DNA of 64,000 nucleotides from an uncultured Pseudomonadota bacterium (GTDB lineage Bacteria > Pseudomonadota > Gammaproteobacteria > Steroidobacterales > Steroidobacteraceae). Below, one piece after another: positions 26,232-34,398 of this stretch. The position numbers and the translations under genes were made by a program. The stretch's first letter is position 1; each line of letters opens with the position of its first letter. The notes under the pieces were generated by a model. It was not told the DNA's origin, searched no databases, and saw only the letters and a program-made list of their open reading frames with translations. The stretch lies in the NCBI GenBank assembly GCA_903927005.1, contig CAIYLH010000026.1:1-64000 (forward strand). Reading direction: 5' to 3'.

Positions 26232-28646
26232 ATGAATACGCTCTCGAGGCGACGAGCACTGCAGTGGCTGGCAGCCGTATCGGCGGTGCCTGCCTTGCTC
26301 AGCCGTGCCACGGCGTCAGCCACGCCGTCGCCCCTCGCTGCAGCACCAGCACGGCTTGTGCCGCTAGCGGCGATGAGCCGAAGGATCCATGGACGACTGG
26401 GCCAACGGCTGCGCGTCAACGTGCAACGGCGCCTCCTGCAGATCGACGAGCAGGCCTTCATCGCCTGCTTCGTCAATCGTGAGGCCACCGACGGGATGAA
26501 CCAGGCGTGGGCCGGCGAGCACGCTGGCAAGTTCCTGGATGCGGCCTGCATGGCGCTGGCCGAAGAGGCGCACCCGGAACTACGCCTGCTGGTGGACCGA
26601 GTCGTGGCCCAGCTAATCGCCGCCCAAGGCGCGGATGGATACCTTGGCACCTACCCCCTCGATCGACGCTGGAGCGGCTGGGACGTCTGGGTTCACAAGT
26701 ACAACCTGATCGGACTGCTGGCCTACCACGAGCTGACTGGCGACCCCGCGGCGCTGGCATGCTGCCAGCGGATGTTCGAGCTGCTCGAGCGCACGTTTGG
26801 CGACGCTCCCGGCCAACGGAACATCATCGCGGCGGGAGAGCACATGGGCATGGCCGCGACCAGCGTGCTCGAGCCGATCTGTGCGCTATACACGCGTACC
26901 GGTGAGCCGCGCGTACTTGGCTTCGCCGACTACATCGTGCGCGCCTCCGAGCAGGCGGGTGGCCCCCGCATCGTCAGCGCACTGCTGGAACATGGCCGCG
27001 TGCACCGGACGGCTAATGGCAAAGCCTACGAGATGCTCTCCAACCTCATCGGACTGGTGGATTACTACCGCATCTCCGGCAAGTCCGACATCCTGCGCGC
27101 AGTCAAGGCAGCCTGGCAGGACATCGTTCAGCACCAGCGCTACCCGACCGGCAGCGTCAGCGCCGGCGAACACTTTCAGCGCCCCCCGCGCCTGCTGTCG
27201 CTGGCCGCATCCAACGTCGGCGAGACCTGCGCGACCGTCAGCTGGCTGCAACTGAACGCACGCCTGCTACAGCTGACCGGCGAGGCGCGATACGCAGCGG
27301 AAATCGAACGCGCCGCCTACAACCACCTGCTGGCGGCACAGGACGACAGCACCGGCGATTTCAGCTACTACACCTCCTTCGTGGGCCTGAAGGAGCACTC
27401 CCACCAGATGGTCTGTTGCGTCTCTAGCGGGCCGCGCGGCCTTGCCCTGCTGCCGTCGCTGGCCTGGGGCCTGCAGGAGGGGGCGCTGGTCGTGAACCTG
27501 TACGCGCCCGGCCAGGCGACCTGCACGCTGCAGGGGGTAGCGGTGACATTGACGAGCCGGACGCGATTCCCCGACGACGGCAACGTCACGTTGGCCATTG
27601 AGCCGGCGGGCAGCGTTCGCTTCACGCTGCGCATGCGGGTGCCGGACTGGACGAGCCACTTCGAGGCACACGTCGGCGCACAGCGAGTTGTCGCCCAAGC
27701 CGGCGAGTACGCACAGATCACGCGCAGCTGGCACGCAGGCGACGTGGTTCGCATCCAGATGGAGCTGCCGACCCGCATGCTGCCGGGCGCGCCAACCTAT
27801 CCGGACGCGACGGCTCTGCAGTACGGGCCGCAGGTGCTCGCGCTGGAACGGAGCCGTAACGTCGACGTGCCCTACCTGCATCGCACAACGATCAACGCCG
27901 CCCGCGTCACGCCCGGCGACGCGGGCGGGCTGCCCACCTACCGCGCCCCCGGACAACGCGGCATACCCGACGGCGCTGGCGGCCTGCGGTACGAGCCGGC
28001 GGAATTGGTGCTCATACCGTTCGCAGATGCACGCACTTACAGCGTCTGGATGCAACGTCGCGGCGCAGTGCGCCATGACGTCCCGGCCGCCACCGCCTAC
28101 GCTCGCGCAGTACTGTCGACCGCACTGTGGCTCGCCGGCCCCGAGGCGCAGCGACCGGACACCGACATCGCCGAGGCGATGACCGACGAAAATCCAGCCA
28201 CCTACTGCACGATCTACCCACGCGATCCCGGGCCCTGGGAAATCAATCAGGGCGCCCGCGGTAGCCGCGGCGGCCCGGTCTGGTTCACGGTCGTGCTCGA
28301 CGCACCACGACCGCTCGCGCGGATCGTCTTCCGGCATGGGCCGATCGGCCCGCAGGGCGGCTGGTTCGACAGCTCACGCGGGCCGCCGCGCGTGGAGGTC
28401 GTGCGCGAGCCGATACCGACCTGGAAGGATGCGCCGTACCCTAGCGCCCATCGCGCCAACTGGCAGCTGGCGGCAACACTCGCCAGCTACCCACCGAGCA
28501 GCGCAACGACCGCGCCAGCGCTCGCAGCGCCGGCCACCCTGACGGCAGTACTCGCCGCCGGCGCGCCGATCTACGCCATCCGTGTAGTCGGCTATGCCGG
28601 CGGCGACCATGTCAGTTGCTGCGAACTCAGTGGCTACGATGCGTGA
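26232..28646 (+). CDS. Tat-exported GH127-family (DUF1680) glycoside hydrolase-like protein
   Basis: ATG 26232 follows GGGAGAGG. The leader has S-R-R-R-A-L and a hydrophobic run, a twin-arginine signal. Of 804 residues, about 60-560 form the (alpha/alpha)6 barrel of GH127, whose known members are beta-L-arabinofuranosidases. The zinc-thiolate site of that family is conserved: E331 and C333 in GETC, and C395-C396 in VCCVSSG. The C-terminal 250 residues look like beta-sandwich and discoidin-like carbohydrate-binding domains. It sits between a purine phosphoribosyltransferase and adenine deaminase and overlaps the latter by 8 bases, an unusual setting for this family. Confidence 0.9.
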   Translation: MNTLSRRRALQWLAAVSAVPALLSRATASATPSPLAAAPARLVPLAAMSRRIHGRLGQRLRVNVQRRLLQIDEQAFIACFVNREATDGMNQAWAGEHAGKFLDAACMALAEEAHPELRLLVDRVVAQLIAAQGADGYLGTYPLDRRWSGWDVWVHKYNLIGLLAYHELTGDPAALACCQRMFELLERTFGDAPGQRNIIAAGEHMGMAATSVLEPICALYTRTGEPRVLGFADYIVRASEQAGGPRIVSALLEHGRVHRTANGKAYEMLSNLIGLVDYYRISGKSDILRAVKAAWQDIVQHQRYPTGSVSAGEHFQRPPRLLSLAASNVGETCATVSWLQLNARLLQLTGEARYAAEIERAAYNHLLAAQDDSTGDFSYYTSFVGLKEHSHQMVCCVSSGPRGLALLPSLAWGLQEGALVVNLYAPGQATCTLQGVAVTLTSRTRFPDDGNVTLAIEPAGSVRFTLRMRVPDWTSHFEAHVGAQRVVAQAGEYAQITRSWHAGDVVRIQMELPTRMLPGAPTYPDATALQYGPQVLALERSRNVDVPYLHRTTINAARVTPGDAGGLPTYRAPGQRGIPDGAGGLRYEPAELVLIPFADARTYSVWMQRRGAVRHDVPAATAYARAVLSTALWLAGPEAQRPDTDIAEAMTDENPATYCTIYPRDPGPWEINQGARGSRGGPVWFTVVLDAPRPLARIVFRHGPIGPQGGWFDSSRGPPRVEVVREPIPTWKDAPYPSAHRANWQLAATLASYPPSSATTAPALAAPATLTAVLAAGAPIYAIRVVGYAGGDHVSCCELSGYDA

Positions 28647-30381
28647 GCCGCGCAGTCATGGCAGCCCGGTGAGGGCAACGGACCTGGCGCGCCGCATCGA
28701 TCAGGCGCGTGGGCTTACGCGTGCAGACCTGGTCATCAAAGGCGCCCGCGTCTTCAATCTGGTCACCGGTGAACTGAACCGCTCCGACATCGCCGTCTGC
28801 GGCGACACCATCGTCGGCACGGACGAAGAGGGCTACCGCGGCGTCGTCGAAATCGACGGGCGCGGGCTCGTCGCCGTGCCCGGGTTCATCGATACCCATC
28901 TGCATCCTGAGTCCACGCTGGTGCTGCCAGGAGAGTTCGAGCGGCTGCTGCTCGCGCGCGGCACCACCACCGCGATTGCCGATCCGCACGAAATAGCCAA
29001 CGTCGAGGGCCGCGCCGGACTCGAGTACTACCTTGATAGCGCGGCAGCGCTAACGCTCGACCTGCGCATAAACCTCTCCTCCTGCGTCCCGGCCAGCGCG
29101 CTGGAGACCAGCGGCGCGACCCTGTCGGCAAACGATCTGGTGTCGCTGCGCGACCATCCGCAGGTTCTGGGACTCGCCGAGATGATGAACATCGGCGGCG
29201 TGCTGGCGAAAGATCCCGACGTTCTGGCGAAACTCGCCGCATTCCAGGAGCTGGGCATCGACGGCCATGCCCCATTGCTGCGCGGCCGGGATCTCAACGC
29301 CTACCTCGCCTGCGGCATCCGCAACTGCCACGAGTCCACCTCGCTTGAAGAGGCGTTCGAGAAACTGTCCAAGGGCATGCGCGTACTGATCCGGGATGGC
29401 AGCGTGACACGCGACGTGGTGGCCCTGGCGCCGCTCATCGACGTGGCTCATTCGCCGTTCCTGGCCTTCTGCACCGACGACCGCACGCCGCTGCATATCG
29501 CCGAAGACGGCCACATTGACCACCTGATTCGAACCGCGATCGCAGCGGGGCGGCCGCCGCTGGCCGTCTACCGGGCAGCCAGTTGGGCCGCAGCGGCGGG
29601 CTTTGGTCTTCGCGACCGGGGGCTGATCGCACCGGGCCAGCGCGCCGACATCGTTCTGCTGCGCGACCTGCAGCGCTGTGACGTCGCACGCGTGATCCAG
29701 GCGGGTCGGATCGCGGACCTTGAAACACTGCCCCATCCGACACTGCCCGCCCCGGTCGGCTACGGCTCGATCCGTCGCGCTCCGGTCACCGCCGAAATAT
29801 TCCGCGCGCGCTGCGCGGGCCCCTCCGGACCTGTCATCGGGCTACGTCGCAACCAGATACTGACCGACGCACTGCGCCTCGAGCTGCCCTACCGGGACGG
29901 CGCACGCCACGCAGACACCACCTTGGATGTCGCCAAGGTCGCGGTACTGGAGCGCCACGGCCGAAACGGCAACGTTGGAGTGGGGTTCGTGCGCGGATTC
30001 GGGCTACGCGGTGGCGCGTTGGCCTCCTCGGTTGGCCACGACGCGCACAACATCATCGTGGTCGGACACGACGACGCCGACATGGCGCTGGCGGTCAATC
30101 GACTGATTGACCTGCAAGGAGGCTTCGTCGCCGCTCAGGCCGGACAGCTGCGCGGCGAGCTGCCGCTACCGGTGGCCGGCCTCATCAGCGACCGCAGCGC
30201 CGCGGCCGTCGAACACGACCTGCGGGCCCTGCGCCTCGTCGTCAATGAGATGGGCTGCACGCTCGACGAGCCGTTCGTGCAGATGGCATTCCTGCCGCTA
30301 TCGGTTGTGCCGCACCTGAAGATCACCGACCACGGCCTGGTGGACGTGGACCGCGGTCGGGTGATCGGCCTGGACGACTGA
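28639..30381 (+). CDS. ade: Adenine deaminase
   Basis: From ATG 28639, 580 residues (ATG 28609 or 28594 inside the GH127 end are alternatives). FIDTHLHPES is the first metal site of the adenine deaminase (Ade/YicP) subgroup of amidohydrolases. DPHEIANV, a central CHEST and FCTDDR, and the C-terminal GGxxAS...H and EMGCTLDEPF segments all match the family. It converts adenine to hypoxanthine and ammonia in the cytoplasm. It completes a plus-strand unit with LacI, the phosphoribosyltransferase and GH127, giving adenine to hypoxanthine to IMP. Confidence 0.95.
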   Translation: MREPRSHGSPVRATDLARRIDQARGLTRADLVIKGARVFNLVTGELNRSDIAVCGDTIVGTDEEGYRGVVEIDGRGLVAVPGFIDTHLHPESTLVLPGEFERLLLARGTTTAIADPHEIANVEGRAGLEYYLDSAAALTLDLRINLSSCVPASALETSGATLSANDLVSLRDHPQVLGLAEMMNIGGVLAKDPDVLAKLAAFQELGIDGHAPLLRGRDLNAYLACGIRNCHESTSLEEAFEKLSKGMRVLIRDGSVTRDVVALAPLIDVAHSPFLAFCTDDRTPLHIAEDGHIDHLIRTAIAAGRPPLAVYRAASWAAAAGFGLRDRGLIAPGQRADIVLLRDLQRCDVARVIQAGRIADLETLPHPTLPAPVGYGSIRRAPVTAEIFRARCAGPSGPVIGLRRNQILTDALRLELPYRDGARHADTTLDVAKVAVLERHGRNGNVGVGFVRGFGLRGGALASSVGHDAHNIIVVGHDDADMALAVNRLIDLQGGFVAAQAGQLRGELPLPVAGLISDRSAAAVEHDLRALRLVVNEMGCTLDEPFVQMAFLPLSVVPHLKITDHGLVDVDRGRVIGLDD

Positions 30382-30389
30382 GCTGGCGC

Positions 30390-31928
30390 TCAGCGCGCGG
30401 CGTTGGAAAATCGCTCGGCGAGGTCGAGCTGCGAACGCCGAAACCCCGCCCCCGAGCGAATCGGCTCGCCGAACTCGATGTACGGATCAGTCTTCGCGTC
30501 GTAGGCAGGCCAGTGTGGCAAACCCGCGCCATTCGGGTCGCCATGCATGGCCAATCGCGCCCAGTAACGACGCATCGCGCGCGACAGGATGTGATCGCCC
30601 GCGTCGGCGGCAGGACGGAATGGCACGAATCCGGGCGAGTCGAGCGTGCCGAACACGTAGCGCATCTCCTCGGAGTGCCACGGCGCCGGCGGGACGTTCG
30701 CCAGCGGCTTGGTGAACAGGTACGCGTAGGTCACCAGGCCCGCCTTGGCGGCGCTGCGCGCCATCATGCGGGACGGCTCGTTGAACACCACATCGCCCAG
30801 CACCGCCGACATCGCAGCAGCAGCGCGGGCGTCGTCGGCTGCCGGGCTGAGCCGCAGCACCTCGGCGGCAAACGGGCCAAATCCGTTCGCAACCCAAGCC
30901 TCGTAAGAGGCCTTGGTGTGCGGGTGATCGGACGGCGTGAACATAGCGCCCTCGTCGGCGTTGTAGCCAATCACGATAAACGCGGGATTGATCGCTCCGC
31001 GGGCAAATGCGTCCCTGGGCTGCTCGACCAGAACGTCGCCGTCGATGGTCGGATCGGGAAACGCGCCTTGCATCAGGTCCGAACTGGAATGAGGGAAAAA
31101 ATCAAAATTGTGTTTCAGCAGTTCCTCCGCAGGAACCCGGCGCAGCGCCGCAATGTCGGCGCCCAGACGCGCGCCGGCCGCCTCCGAGTCGGCCTGTGTG
31201 TTCAGCCGCGGCAAGCCACCACTCTGCAGGATTGCGCCACGAAACAAGCCCTTCGCCTTCGGCGCCACGAGCAGGGCCGCGGCCGAGAACGCGCCCGCCG
31301 ACTCGCCAAAAATCGTCACGCGTTGCGGGTCGCCACCGAATGCGGCGATGTTGTCGTGGACCCATTGCAGCGCGGCGATCTGGTCCTGCAGGCCGTAATT
31401 GCCCGACGCATGCCGCGGCGACTCCGCCGCAAGACCAGGATGCGCGAGAAAGCCAAGGACGCCTCACCGGTAGTTGAAGCTGACAACGACGACACCCTCG
31501 CGGGCGAGCGGGGCGCCATCGTAGAGGGCGTAGGCGCCACTGCCGCCGATGAAGCCACCGCCGTAGATGAACACCAGTACCGCCCGCCGCTCGCCGACTC
31601 CGTGGGCCGGAGTCCAGACATTGACGCTCAGGCAGTCCTCACTGAACGGCACCCCAGAGAGCACCATCCACGGCGCCTGCATGCAATCGTTGCCGAAGCG
31701 CGTCGCGTCACGTATGCCAGCCCAGGGCTTGGGCGGCAGCGGCGGCCGCCAACGCAGCCGTCCCACCGGCGGCGTCGCGTAGGGAATGCCGCGGAACACC
31801 TCGGGATATCCAGACGAACCGCGGACGGCGCCGGCACGGGTGGCGACTACCGGACCGGCGGTCGCTGCCATCGAGGACAGCGAGACCAGCGAAAGGCAGA
31901 TCGAGACCGCAACCGTCGCCAGCTTCAA
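30390..31928 (-). pseudogene. Exported carboxylesterase type B, interrupted by one in-frame TGA
   Basis: From TTG 31928 (7 bases after AGGAG) a signal peptide leads into a type B carboxylesterase: EDCLSVNVW, the IYGGGF oxyanion motif and VSFNYR, then TGA at 31464-31466. The same frame continues [10 protein letters not shown] without any shift through GESAG (nucleophile serine), YNADEG (acid) and PWHSEE (histidine) to the end. All catalytic residues and the full length of about 512 residues are present apart from the single stop. The canonical residue there is usually leucine or similar. The start overlaps the TGA of the nucleoside hydrolase gene. The stop implies a recent pseudogene or a sequence error. 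Confidence 0.88.
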
Positions 31929-32911
31929 GGCGTACTCCTGCGCAGCCCAGGGGCAAGGTCATCCATCATCAGGTTCAAGGTCGCGCTCTCGTCTATCGCA
32001 AGACAGACCTCGACGTTGGCAGCTCCCGGAATGGGACGCGTGAAGCCCCGCGCGTCGACCTCGATGCGCATCGACTCGAGCTTGCACAACGACGGCTGCA
32101 GCAACCAGGCCAGCGGCACCGCATCAAACAGCGTCGGCGTCAGCTGGCCCCAGCCGTTGAGCAGGCGCCACTGGTGATAAAGCAGCGCGAGTGCATCTGA
32201 CGCACCCGACCCATAGGCGAACAGCCGGTCGCGGCGAACTTCATCGAACTTGATCTGGGTCGAATCCAGCGGAAACATCCGGACTCGCCCGCCGGCAGCC
32301 AGCAGCGTCGCAAGCCCCAAGGGGGCCGAGGCGACGTTGTACTCGGCATGCGGCGTCGCCTGCGGGATCGCGCCGCCGAGGTTGTAGCCGCGGTAGATCG
32401 AGCCGGCCATCAGCACCACCGCAGCGAACCGTCTGAGCGCCTCCGGATCGCGCGCGTGCAGCGCTTCGATGTTGGTGAGCGGCGCGAGCGCCACGAGCGT
32501 GATCTGACCTGGGCGCTGCAGCGTGACGGTGCGCAGGAACTCGATGGCATCGGGCGCAGGTCCCTGCTCGCGGCCGCCAAGCGCCCACTGCTTCTGGGTG
32601 AATGGCGTCGTGTTCGCGGTCGCCGGACCCTCGGCAACCGGCACATCCTCCCGGCCGGCCGCAGCAAGCAGGCGCCGGACCAGCAACGTACGCGTGTGCG
32701 TATCACCCCATGCGGTAGTAATGCCTACCACCTCGAAGCGCGGGTCATTGAGCGCGACCACGAGCGCGAAGGCGTCATCGATGTCGTCGCCGATGTCCGT
32801 ATCGATGATGATCGGTAGGCGGGGCGCGCTGGCAGGAGCGGCGCCTGCCAAACCCCACCCGCCGAGCATGAGCGCGGCGAACCAGAGCGCAACCTGAACG
32901 TGCTTGCCCAT
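31925..32911 (-). CDS. Exported nucleoside hydrolase
   Basis: ATG 32911 gives 328 residues with a signal peptide ending near AGAAPA. The canonical calcium/ribose motif DTDIGDDIDDAFAL (37-50) is intact, as are ALAPLTNIEAL, VLMAGS and the late FDAVPLAW aspartate of inosine-uridine N-ribohydrolases. The enzyme would release ribose and a nucleobase in the periplasm. It follows the NCS2 permease and precedes the esterase (TTGA overlap). An 11-base G run lies directly before the start where a ribosome-binding site should be, so expression may be unusual. An upstream in-frame extension overlaps the permease and is rejected. Confidence 0.93.
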   Translation of the reverse strand: MGKHVQVALWFAALMLGGWGLAGAAPASAPRLPIIIDTDIGDDIDDAFALVVALNDPRFEVVGITTAWGDTHTRTLLVRRLLAAAGREDVPVAEGPATANTTPFTQKQWALGGREQGPAPDAIEFLRTVTLQRPGQITLVALAPLTNIEALHARDPEALRRFAAVVLMAGSIYRGYNLGGAIPQATPHAEYNVASAPLGLATLLAAGGRVRMFPLDSTQIKFDEVRRDRLFAYGSGASDALALLYHQWRLLNGWGQLTPTLFDAVPLAWLLQPSLCKLESMRIEVDARGFTRPIPGAANVEVCLAIDESATLNLMMDDLAPGLRRSTP

Positions 32912-32913
32912 TT

Positions 32914-32924
32914 CCCCCCCCCCC
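32914..32924. repeat. Homopolymer C11/G11 tract before nucleoside hydrolase start
   Basis: Eleven consecutive C on the plus strand (G on the coding strand) end 3 bases before the ATG at 32911. It is the longest homopolymer I noticed. It occupies the ribosome-binding region and could vary in length. Confidence 0.9.
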
Positions 32925-32942
32925 AAGTCGCCGCAGACCGGC

Positions 32943-34253
32943 CTAGGCGACGTAGATAAACCTGACGACGAACAGCGCGGCAAGCAGGTAGACGAGCCAG
33001 TCGCTGCGGCGGGCTTCACCCTTGACCAGCTTCAACACCGCATAGGTGGTGATGCCGAATGCCAAGCCGTTGGCGATCGAATAGCTGAGCGGAATCATGA
33101 TGACCGTGACGAAGGCCGGGATCGCGGCGGACGGATCGCTCCAATCCACTTCCGTCAGCGCACCTAACATCATCGCCCCAACGAGGATCAGCGCAGGGGC
33201 TGTCGCCGCCGCCGGAATCGCCTGCACCAGCGGCGCGAAGAACAGCGTTATCAGGAACAGCACACCGACGACGACGGCCGTCAGTCCGGTGCGACCGCCG
33301 GCGGCGACGCCGGAGGCGCTTTCGATGTAGCTGGTGACCGGACTGGTGCCCGCAACTGCGCCGACCGCCATCGCCACCGAATCGACGATCAGGATGCGGT
33401 TGAGGCGTGGAACGGAGCCGTCCGGCGCCACAAGGCCGGCATTGCGGGTCACCGCGACCAGAGTACCGACGTTGTCGAACAGGTCAACGAACAGGAAGAC
33501 GAACACGATCTCCAGCAGCGACATCCCAATGCCGCCCTTCAGGTTCAGGGCCGCACGCAGGTCCAGCTTGCCGGCGGTCGCCGCAAGATCCGCAAGCGAA
33601 TAACTCGCCGCGGTGAAGTGGCCAAGGCCGACCGCCCAGCCGAGCGCCGCGGTCAGCAGGATGCCCAGCAGCATGGCGCCTTTCACGCGACGGACCTGCA
33701 GCGCCGCTATCAGCACGATGCCGAACAAAGATACCGCGGCCCCCGGCGTGGTCAGGCTGCCCAAACCCACCATGGTGCCGGGCTTGGCGACGATGATGCC
33801 GGCATCCGCCAGGCCGATGAAGGCGATGAACAGCCCCACGCCGCCGCCTACCGCCGCGAATAGCCACCGCGGCAAGGCGGCAATGATCAACTGGCGCACA
33901 CCGACCAGCGTGAGCAGCAGGAATGCGATGCCTGAGATGAACACGCAACCGAGCGCGGTTTCCCAGGGAACGCCCATGCCCTTGACGACGGTGAAGGTGA
34001 AGTAGGCGTTGAGACCCATCCCCGGCGCCATCGCCAATGGGTAGTTCGCGACCAGACCCATCAGGATGCAGCCGAACCCGGCCGCCAGACAGGTCGCTGC
34101 CGCCACCGCGGCAATGGGCATGCCGGCGGCGCCCAGAATCGTCGGATTGACGACGACGATGTACGCCATCGTCAGGAACGTCGTCACGCCCGCGATGATT
34201 TCAGTGCGGATGGACGTGCCGCGTCCTTGGAGGTCAAAGAAGCGCTGCAACAT
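32943..34253 (-). CDS. NCS2-family purine base permease (AzgA-like)
   Basis: 436 residues, about 12-14 membrane spans. TFLTMAYIVVVNP near the N-terminus, GMGLNAYFTFTVV and a later FLFVDLFDNVGTLV are hallmarks of the AzgA-like guanine/hypoxanthine branch of NCS2 transporters, which import purine bases by proton symport. Placed between the receptor and the exported nucleoside hydrolase, it would take in the base released in the periplasm. Confidence 0.95.
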   Translation of the reverse strand: MLQRFFDLQGRGTSIRTEIIAGVTTFLTMAYIVVVNPTILGAAGMPIAAVAAATCLAAGFGCILMGLVANYPLAMAPGMGLNAYFTFTVVKGMGVPWETALGCVFISGIAFLLLTLVGVRQLIIAALPRWLFAAVGGGVGLFIAFIGLADAGIIVAKPGTMVGLGSLTTPGAAVSLFGIVLIAALQVRRVKGAMLLGILLTAALGWAVGLGHFTAASYSLADLAATAGKLDLRAALNLKGGIGMSLLEIVFVFLFVDLFDNVGTLVAVTRNAGLVAPDGSVPRLNRILIVDSVAMAVGAVAGTSPVTSYIESASGVAAGGRTGLTAVVVGVLFLITLFFAPLVQAIPAAATAPALILVGAMMLGALTEVDWSDPSAAIPAFVTVIMIPLSYSIANGLAFGITTYAVLKLVKGEARRSDWLVYLLAALFVVRFIYVA

Positions 34254-34355
34254 GCCGTTATCTCCGCTATCCCGCGTTCAAGGGGAGCTATTGAAGCCGA
34301 TCGGAGGCCCCTTGGCTACCAGCGAACCGGCGAGGTGACGGAGGACCCTCCCGGA

Positions 34356-34383
34356 CCGGCGCGTCGCCCTGGCGACACGCCGG
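34356..34383 (-). terminator. Intercistronic hairpin between receptor and NCS2 permease
   Basis: CCGGCGCGTCGCC (34356-34368) pairs with GGCGACACGCCGG (34371-34383) with one mismatch. No U tract follows on either strand. It could cap the receptor message, attenuate read-through into the permease, or stabilise RNA. Termination is not proven. Confidence 0.4.
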
Positions 34384-34398
34384 CCGGTAGCGAGGATG

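Noticed and set aside
31464-31466. TGA in the esterase as a selenocysteine codon
   Set aside because: The position follows NYR in a structural loop, not the active site, and I saw no convincing SECIS-like hairpin just downstream.
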